Below, one piece after another: positions 7,211-12,022 of a stretch of DNA of 12,022 bases. This stretch comes from CAYFVR01 sp046541515 (lineage in GTDB: Bacteria; Desulfobacterota; Desulfobacteria; Desulfobacterales; Desulfococcaceae). Under the pieces are notes generated by a model. The model made no database searches, had not been told where the DNA came from, and was given only the letters and a program-made list of their open reading frames with translations. Where the stretch lies: contig JBKHDD010000150.1 in assembly GCA_046541515.1 (NCBI GenBank), positions 1-12,022 of the forward strand, written 5' to 3'. The first letter of the stretch is position 1, and every line of letters starts with the position of its first letter. The position numbers and the translations under genes were made by a program.

Positions 7211-7919
7211 GGGCCGCGGCCAGGGGAGATCGGGCGATGGGTCCAGTTCCGGCGCCTCTTCCAAAAACGCTCCCGATGTCGTGCTGCTTCACGGATTGGG
7301 CCGGACTTGGCTTTCCATGACGCCGGTGCACGCCTATCTGTGCCATCACGGGTTCCGGGTCGCCAATTTGGGCTATCCGTCCCGGAAGTTTTCCGTTGAA
7401 TCCCTGGTCGCTCGCCGGATCGGACCCCGCCTGGAGGAACTGCTGAGCGACCGTCCCCTTCACTTCGTCACCCACTCCATGGGCGGCATTTTGCTGCGTC
7501 GGTTTTTGCAGGACCGAGACTTGCCCCCGGGAAGCCGGGTCGTGATGCTCGCGCCGCCCAATCGCGGCAGCGAGTTGGTGGATCGGCTCCAACGCCTTGC
7601 CCTGTTCCGCTGGTGGAACGGGCCGGCGGGGTTGCAATTGGGCGCCGGTCCCGATTCCCTTCCCAACCGGCTGGGTCCGATTCGGGCGGAGGTGGGGGTA
7701 ATCTCGGGGAATCGCTGTCTCAACCCGATCTTCGGACGCATCATCCCCGGCCCCTCGGACGGGAAGGTTTCCGTGGAACGGGCCCGCCTTCCGGAGATGA
7801 CCGATTTTCTGGTCCTGCCGGTGTCCCACACCTTCGCCATGTTTCGCCGGCCGGTTCTGGCGCAGGTTCTTCATTTTTTGCGGCACGGCCGGTTTGATCG
7901 TTCGAGCGTCGGAGGCTGA
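7200..7919 (+). CDS. Lipase-like alpha/beta hydrolase
   Basis: The protein has 239 residues and a low-complexity Gly/Ser-rich N-terminus (1-25). The fold starts at DVVLLHGLGRTWLSM (26-40), with HG as the oxyanion region. The nucleophile is Ser93 in THSMGG, the likely acid is Asp187 in SDGKVSVERA, and the base is His210 in LPVSHTF. This triad and the DGKVSVE/VSHTF blocks match a family of small lipase/esterase-like hydrolases often annotated as permeases or acetyltransferases by error. Substrate is unknown. There is no signal peptide, so it is probably cytoplasmic. The start has GGAAGGA at 7185-7191, spacing 8, and overlaps the CDF gene, so translation is probably coupled. The symporter follows after 29 bases. 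Confidence 0.88.
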   Translation: MKNEGRGQGRSGDGSSSGASSKNAPDVVLLHGLGRTWLSMTPVHAYLCHHGFRVANLGYPSRKFSVESLVARRIGPRLEELLSDRPLHFVTHSMGGILLRRFLQDRDLPPGSRVVMLAPPNRGSELVDRLQRLALFRWWNGPAGLQLGAGPDSLPNRLGPIRAEVGVISGNRCLNPIFGRIIPGPSDGKVSVERARLPEMTDFLVLPVSHTFAMFRRPVLAQVLHFLRHGRFDRSSVGG

Positions 7920-7948
7920 GCGATTCCCTTGGAGAGAAACGGTTCCGC

Positions 7949-9376
7949 ATGGGGAACCTGACCCTGTTCTGGCTGGCCGTCGTTGGCTTGGCCATGGCGG
8001 GGACCGGCTTCGGCGTGCGCCGCGTCCCCGGCCTGGAGCCGTTTTTGGTGGCCCGGCGCGACGTGGGGATTTGGACCGGGGGCATGAGCGCGGCCGCCAC
8101 CTGGATCTGGGCGCCGGCCCTGTTCATCGCCGCTCAAAAAGCCTATCAGCAAGGGCTGGCGGGATTGTTCTGGTTTACCGCGCCCAACGTGGGCGCCCTG
8201 GTTCTTTTTGCCTTTCTGGCCCGCCGCGTCCGCGCGGTGTTTCCCAGGGGATACACCCTGCCGGAATATGTGGCCCACCGACTGGATTCCCGTTGCCACC
8301 TGGCCTATCTGTTCACGTTTCTCTCCCTGCAGATCTGTTCCCTGGCGGTGCAGCTCGTCGCCGGCGCGGCGGTGCTGGAGACCTTCGGCGGTCTCGACTA
8401 TGTCGTCGGCGTGCTGATTCTGTCGGCGGGATTCACCTCCTACTCGTTGCTGGACGGGTTGCGGGCCTCCATCCGCACCGATTTGCTTCAGATGGGGATC
8501 ATTCTGGCCGGCATGGCGATCTTGATTCCCATGGCCGCCAACGCCGCCGGCGGATGGGAAACGATCCGGGCCGGATTTGCCGGGGCGGGCGGCCGGTTTC
8601 CGCACATTTGGGACGGCCGGGTGGCCTATTCCTTCGGGATCACCGTCGCCATCGGGCTGATCAGCGGTCCCGTGGGGGACCAGCAGCACTGGCAACGGGC
8701 CTTCGCCTTTCGGGAGGGCGCGGTTTTCCGGGGGTATTTGCTGGGGGCGGGGATTTTCGCCCTCGTTCCCCTGGGCATGAGCATTCCGGGATTTCTGGCC
8801 GCCGGTTCGCCCGCCGCGGCGCCGGCCGTCCACGCAGGTCTCCTGCCCGCCCAGCAGGTGGGGCCGGAGGTGATCCGCACGCTGCTGCCTTCCTGGGGCA
8901 TGGCGCTTTTTCTGTTGATGATCTTGTCGGGGTTGGCCTCCACCGGAGATTCCGCCCTCTGCGCCGCCGGATCGTTGGCGGCGGTGGACGGCTATCGGCG
9001 CTATCTGCGGCCGGGGGCGGACGGCGCCGCTTTGCTGAGGGTCAGCCGGGCGGCGATATTGGCCGCCGCCCTGATGGCGACCGGCATCGCCCTGATTCCC
9101 GGCGTCACCATTCTGACGCTTTTCCTCTTTTACGGCACCCTGCGATCGGCCACCTTCCCGACGACCCTGTTGCTCCTGTACCGAAAAGTCCTTTCGCCGG
9201 ACGCGGTCTTCCGGGGCATCGCCGTGGCGATCCTGTTTGGCATGCCGACCTATCTGGCCGGAGAGCTGCTGGACCGGGTCCATTGGAAGGTGGCCGCCAA
9301 CCTTGGCATTTTCCTGGTGGCCGGGGGCCTTCCGCTTCTGGGTTTTCCCAGGAAAGGAGAGCGCGCCGGCCGGTGA
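7949..9376 (+). CDS. Sodium:solute symporter (SSS) family transporter
   Basis: The protein is 475 residues with about 12-13 hydrophobic segments, an inner-membrane sodium-coupled symporter by family. I recognise GGMSAAATWIWAPALF (44-59) near the first helices, TLPEYVAHRL (103-112), SYSLLDGLRASIRTDLLQ (164-181), PVGDQQHWQRAFAF (241-254), and LSGLASTGDSALCAAGS (326-342) followed by VDGYRRY. The last block carries the Ser/Thr cluster that forms a sodium site in related transporters. The substrate is not readable; sugars, amino acids, organic acids and vitamins are all carried by members. The start ATG 7949 has GGAGAG at 7931-7936 (spacing 12). It follows the hydrolase by 29 bases and probably shares its transcript. 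No terminator is obvious after it. Confidence 0.92.
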   Translation: MGNLTLFWLAVVGLAMAGTGFGVRRVPGLEPFLVARRDVGIWTGGMSAAATWIWAPALFIAAQKAYQQGLAGLFWFTAPNVGALVLFAFLARRVRAVFPRGYTLPEYVAHRLDSRCHLAYLFTFLSLQICSLAVQLVAGAAVLETFGGLDYVVGVLILSAGFTSYSLLDGLRASIRTDLLQMGIILAGMAILIPMAANAAGGWETIRAGFAGAGGRFPHIWDGRVAYSFGITVAIGLISGPVGDQQHWQRAFAFREGAVFRGYLLGAGIFALVPLGMSIPGFLAAGSPAAAPAVHAGLLPAQQVGPEVIRTLLPSWGMALFLLMILSGLASTGDSALCAAGSLAAVDGYRRYLRPGADGAALLRVSRAAILAAALMATGIALIPGVTILTLFLFYGTLRSATFPTTLLLLYRKVLSPDAVFRGIAVAILFGMPTYLAGELLDRVHWKVAANLGIFLVAGGLPLLGFPRKGERAGR

Positions 9377-9653
9377 GCGGCGGACTGGGGGCCCGGGGTC
9401 CAATTTGGCGTTCGGTTCAGATTTCGCGGGGCGTTCGTCTCCCTTGCTCAAATCGGGTTTTTCTCCTTGGAACGCCGCTTTGGGCGGGCGTTTCCCAATG
9501 CTTGGAAAGGGAGGGACGGGCCTTTCGCGTTGTGTCTTTTTGATCGAAAATTCTCGAAAAAGAGATTCATTTTTCCGAAGTAACGGCGATGTAAAAACGA
9601 TGGTTTCGCGCAATTTTCCCCTTGCAAGCCAAGGACCGTTATGATTGATTAGG

Positions 9654-9681
9654 CCCCATCCGCGGTTGGGCGGATTAGGGG
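9654..9681 (+). promoter_or_regulatory. Hairpin in the leader of the OmpA-family gene
   Basis: CCCC-ATCCGC pairs with GCGGAT-(TA bulge)-GGGG around a six-base loop (9664-9669), giving ten base pairs. It lies 15 bases before the Shine-Dalgarno at 9697 and has no following T-tract, so it is more likely a leader element (stability or translation) than a terminator. Porin mRNAs often have structured, protective leaders; its role here is inferred. Confidence 0.4.
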
Positions 9682-9696
9682 AGGTGTTTCAACCTG

Positions 9697-9704
9697 AAGG
9701 AGGT
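9697..9704 (+). promoter_or_regulatory. Strong Shine-Dalgarno for the OmpA-family gene
   Basis: AAGGAGGT is a near-perfect anti-16S match. It lies only 2 bases before ATG 9707 but 8 bases before ATG 9713, so it supports the second ATG. The strength fits a highly expressed envelope protein. Confidence 0.75.
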
Positions 9705-9712
9705 AGATGAAG

Positions 9713-10834
9713 ATGAAAAAATTGGGCGTAATTCTGGTGGTTGCGGCCGTGTTTTTGACGACGGCCCTGTTAGGCGGCGCCACCGCCCAGATGCGGCAGG
9801 GGGCGTTCACCCTCAGCCCCATGGGCGGTGGATACGAATTTGACGACAGCCCGGACGACGACGACCGCGACCTGCTGAACCTGGGCCGGACGCTCACCCT
9901 GGGCCTTGGCTACAATTTTACCAAAAGCCTGGCGGCGGAGTTGCTGTTTTCCTACATTCACACCGACGCGGACGTCTGCTGCGGCGACAACGACGTCTAT
10001 TCCCACATGCCCCGGCTGAATTTTCTGTATCACCTGAACCCGGACGGAGTGTTCGTGCCCTACGTTTCCGTGGGCGGCGGCTACATGACCTTTGACGACG
10101 ACACGATTTCGCCGCGGGAAATCGAGGAAACCCCGGTGGTGGACGGCGGCGTGGGCGTCAAATACTTCCTGACGGAAAATCTGGCGGTCCGGGGCGACGT
10201 CCATTATTACTACGGCTTCGAAGATTCCACCAACGACTATAGCTTCCAGGCGGGCATCGTCTATCAGATCGGCGGCGCGATGCCGGATCCGGGTCCCTGC
10301 GAGGACACCGATAACGACGGCGTATGCGACGACGAGGATCAATGCCCCAACACCCCGGCCGGCGTCCGGGTGGACAGCGTGGGTTGCCAGGTGAAAAGCG
10401 AACCCTACGACGTGATGGAGCGGGGCGCGGAAGAGACCGAAGTCCTGGTGGCCGAAGAAGAGCCGGAAGTGGTGGTGGTCGAGGAAGCGCCGGAACCCAT
10501 GGAGGTGACGGTCTACTTCGAATTCGATGGAACCAACGTCAAGCAGCTCTACCACAAGCGGCTGGCCGATCTGGCCGACTACATGCGGGAATATCCCGGC
10601 ATGACGGCCACCATCGAGGGGCACACCGACAGCGTGGGCAGCGAGAGCTACAATATGGAACTCTCCCAGGAGCGGGCCATGGCGGTTCGGGATTTCATGG
10701 TCCAAACCCACGGCATTTCGGCGGATCGGTTCGATCTGGCGGGCTACGGGGAAACCCGCCCGGCCGTTCCCAACGACTCTCCGGAAAATCGCGCCCTGAA
10801 CCGGCGCGCGATCACCATCACCATTATGGAATAG
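9713..10834 (+). CDS. OmpA-family outer-membrane protein with TSP3-like linker
   Basis: The protein is 373 residues from ATG 9713, chosen over ATG 9707 by Shine-Dalgarno spacing. A signal peptide (MKKLGVILVVAAVFLTTALL, then GGATA, with likely cleavage after residue 25) sends it to the periplasm. Residues about 28-187 form a predicted eight-stranded beta-barrel, with a CC pair in an acidic loop (DVCCGDND). Residues 198-225 are a thrombospondin type 3-like calcium-binding segment (DTDNDGVCDDEDQCPNTPAG). A Glu/Val/Pro-rich linker (about 237-262) precedes the OmpA C-terminal domain (264-373), which has GHTDSVG with Asp306 and Arg321, the residues that bind peptidoglycan in this family. This is the OprF/OmpA layout: an anchor between the outer membrane and cell wall. 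It appears to be a single-gene unit with its own leader and a 3' hairpin. Confidence 0.93.
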   Translation: MKKLGVILVVAAVFLTTALLGGATAQMRQGAFTLSPMGGGYEFDDSPDDDDRDLLNLGRTLTLGLGYNFTKSLAAELLFSYIHTDADVCCGDNDVYSHMPRLNFLYHLNPDGVFVPYVSVGGGYMTFDDDTISPREIEETPVVDGGVGVKYFLTENLAVRGDVHYYYGFEDSTNDYSFQAGIVYQIGGAMPDPGPCEDTDNDGVCDDEDQCPNTPAGVRVDSVGCQVKSEPYDVMERGAEETEVLVAEEEPEVVVVEEAPEPMEVTVYFEFDGTNVKQLYHKRLADLADYMREYPGMTATIEGHTDSVGSESYNMELSQERAMAVRDFMVQTHGISADRFDLAGYGETRPAVPNDSPENRALNRRAITITIME

Positions 10835-10845
10835 GCAAACCGCCT

Positions 10846-10878
10846 TCCGCCGTTCCGGTGTTTCACCGGAACGGCGGA
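10846..10878 (+). terminator. Long perfect hairpin between the porin and the ABC operon
   Basis: CCGCCGTTCCGGTG pairs perfectly with CACCGGAACGGCGG around a TTT loop, and an extra T-A pair gives 15 base pairs. It starts 12 bases after the porin stop. No T-tract follows (AGATTCCCCC), so it is not a canonical Rho-independent terminator. It may stabilise or process the porin mRNA 3' end, or act in termination with other factors. It also covers the region just before the ABC gene start at 10893. Confidence 0.5.
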
Positions 10879-10892
10879 GATTCCCCCTTCCC

Positions 10893-11588
10893 ATGTCCAT
10901 TCCCGATTCCGCCCCCCTGATCGAGGCCGTCGGCCTCACCCGCATTTATCCCATGGGCGACGCCCGCGTCGTCGGTCTGGACGGACTGGACCTTGTCGTG
11001 CGCCCCGGCGAAATGGTGGTTCTCAAGGGCCGCAGCGGCTCCGGCAAAAGCACGCTGCTCGCGCTCTTGGCCGGGCTGGATTCCCCCACCGCCGGCGCCC
11101 TGACCGTTGGCGGCGTGAATCTCTCCGCCGCCTCCGACCGACGGCTGACCCGGTATCGCCGGGAGACGGTCGGCATGGTGTTTCAGTCCTTCAATCTGCT
11201 TCCCACCCTTTCCGTGCTGGAAAACGTGAAGCTTCCGGCGTTGCTGGCCGGCGAATCCGCCGACCGGGTGGAATCTCGCGCTCGGGGCCTTTTGGACGAT
11301 TTGGGCATGGCGGACCGGCTTTCCCACCATCCCGATCAGCTTTCCGGCGGCGAAATGCAGCGGACCGCCATCGCCCGAGCCCTTATCAACGACCCCGCCC
11401 TGATTCTGGCCGACGAGCCCACCGGCAATTTGGACAGCCGCAACGGCGAAGCGGTGATGGCGCTGCTGGCCGATCTCAACCGGAAGCGGGGCCGAACCCT
11501 GCTGGTGGCCACCCACGGCGACCAGGCCGATCCCTACGCGGGGCGGCGGCTGAACCTCGCGGACGGCCGGCTGGTCGACTCCCCATGA
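10893..11588 (+). CDS. ABC transporter ATP-binding protein (LolD/MacB type)
   Basis: The protein is 231 residues, the usual size for a stand-alone ABC ATPase. Walker A is GRSGSGKS (46-53, Lys52), the Q-loop is VFQSFNLLPTLSVLEN (96-111), the signature is LSGGEMQRTAIARAL (150-164), Walker B is ILADE (171-175, Glu175), the D-loop is NLD (179-181) and the H-loop is His208. FQSFNLLPTLSVLENV with LADEPTGNLD is typical of the LolD/MacB/FtsE group, which powers permeases that move lipoproteins or small molecules from the inner membrane. The start lacks a good Shine-Dalgarno; GGCGGAG (10873-10879) lies 13 bases upstream inside the hairpin's right arm. ATG 10953 is a weaker alternative that would cut conserved N-terminal sequence. 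It overlaps the permease gene by ATGA at 11585-11588, indicating translational coupling. Confidence 0.95.
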   Translation: MSIPDSAPLIEAVGLTRIYPMGDARVVGLDGLDLVVRPGEMVVLKGRSGSGKSTLLALLAGLDSPTAGALTVGGVNLSAASDRRLTRYRRETVGMVFQSFNLLPTLSVLENVKLPALLAGESADRVESRARGLLDDLGMADRLSHHPDQLSGGEMQRTAIARALINDPALILADEPTGNLDSRNGEAVMALLADLNRKRGRTLLVATHGDQADPYAGRRLNLADGRLVDSP

Positions 11589-12022
11589 TCGCGTTTCTCC
11601 GGCTGTTCCGTTGGTTCAGCCTGCGCCAGATGGCGCGTCATCCCGCCCGGGCCGCGGCGGTGCTGCTGGGGGTGGCCCTGGGCGCGGCGGTCTTCACCAG
11701 CGTGCGGCTGGCGGTCCACGCTTCGGTGGACAGCTTTTCCCGCAGCATGGACCGGCTGGCCGGCCAATCGGACCAGGTTCTCCTCCGGCCCGGCGGCCGG
11801 GTGGACGACGCGATCATTGCCGACCTCCTGACCCATCCCGCCGTGGCCGACGCCTCTCCGGTGCTTCAGACCTACGTCCTTCCGGACCTTTCCGATTCCT
11901 CGTCCAACGAACCGTTCCTCCTGCTGGGGTTCGATCCCATTCTGGATCGGGACCTGCGGGACTGGGAGACGGGCGGGGAAGCCGAGGACGACGACGATCC
12001 GCCCTGGCTGGACCTGATCCGG
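11585..12022 (+). CDS. ABC transporter permease, FtsX/MacB type (5' part, runs off the window)
   Basis: The first 146 codons are present and no stop is reached. A short basic amphipathic N-terminus (1-20, FLRLFRWFSLRQMARHP) leads into one membrane segment (about 23-42, AAAVLLGVALGAAVFTSV), then a periplasmic region (from 43) with IADLLTHPAVADASPVL, typical of the periplasmic core domain of MacB/LolC/LolE permeases. An acidic stretch (GGEAEDDDDPP, 130-140) is present. The ATG overlaps the ATPase stop (ATGA), so the two proteins form one transporter. The missing C-terminus should carry three more membrane segments of the FtsX type. The full substrate cannot be inferred from this part. Confidence 0.9.
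   Translation, partial: MIAFLRLFRWFSLRQMARHPARAAAVLLGVALGAAVFTSVRLAVHASVDSFSRSMDRLAGQSDQVLLRPGGRVDDAIIADLLTHPAVADASPVLQTYVLPDLSDSSSNEPFLLLGFDPILDRDLRDWETGGEAEDDDDPPWLDLIR

Larger units (their letters stand above)
9377..9706 (+). other. Non-coding stretch and leader of the OmpA gene
   Basis: This 330-base stretch between the symporter and the porin holds no convincing gene. The first half is GC-rich like the coding regions. From about 9530 it becomes AT-richer, with a weak TCTTTTT/AAAAAGA hairpin at 9535-9563. A TATGAT at 9640-9645 could be a -10 box, but I see no matching -35 at good spacing (TTGCAA at 9622-9627 is only 12 bases away). A hairpin at 9654-9681 and a strong Shine-Dalgarno end the stretch. 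Confidence 0.55.

Noticed and set aside
7871..9613. A 580-codon minus-strand open frame opposite the symporter
   Set aside because: Its translation is Gly/Arg/Pro/Gln-rich without motifs, and the + strand has clear SSS-family blocks.
1..12022. CRISPR arrays, tRNA/rRNA genes, insertion sequences and phage genes
   Set aside because: I looked on both strands and found no regular repeat-spacer pattern, no tRNA cloverleaf or rRNA signature and no transposase, integrase or phage structural protein.

Overview
The window is a high-GC, gene-dense bacterial chromosome segment. An OmpA-type outer-membrane protein and a MacB/LolCDE-style ABC exporter point to a Gram-negative host. The remains of a CBS-domain gene and the style of the CDF transporter resemble genes I associate with Desulfobacterota (Deltaproteobacteria). 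That placement is recalled, not searched, and is tentative. Every gene I accept as intact is on the + strand; the one broken gene is on the - strand.

Layout. (1) 23-1951: an intact S9-family serine peptidase. (2) 2019-3808: a two-gene cassette of unknown function. It has a small protein with a YHGYP-type motif, then a roughly 450-residue protein whose C-terminus looks like an ImmA/IrrE (DUF955) domain that has lost its HExxH zinc motif. Its base and codon use differ from the flanks. It is the best candidate here for an undescribed system. (3) 3875-5362: three tightly packed genes of unknown function, two predicted soluble and one with two membrane segments. (4) 5399-5949 (-): a decayed CBS-domain gene with two in-frame stops and two frameshifts, recoverable only by joining three reading frames. 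(5) 6170-9376: a cation diffusion facilitator with a cysteine-rich tail, a lipase-like alpha/beta hydrolase overlapping it by 11 bases, and a sodium:solute symporter, probably one transcription unit. (6) 9377-9706: a 330-base non-coding stretch, AT-richer in its second half, forming the leader of the next gene. (7) 9713-10834: an OmpA-family porin with a TSP3-like calcium-binding linker, followed by a strong hairpin without a T-tract. (8) 10893-12022: an ABC ATPase and the first 146 codons of its FtsX/MacB-type permease, overlapping by ATGA; the window ends inside the permease.

The clear functional groupings are the ABC ATPase with its permease (lipoprotein or small-molecule export at the inner membrane) and the CDF, hydrolase and symporter run. 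The 2019-3808 pair and the 3875-5362 trio are grouped by spacing, order and family resemblance, not by known function.
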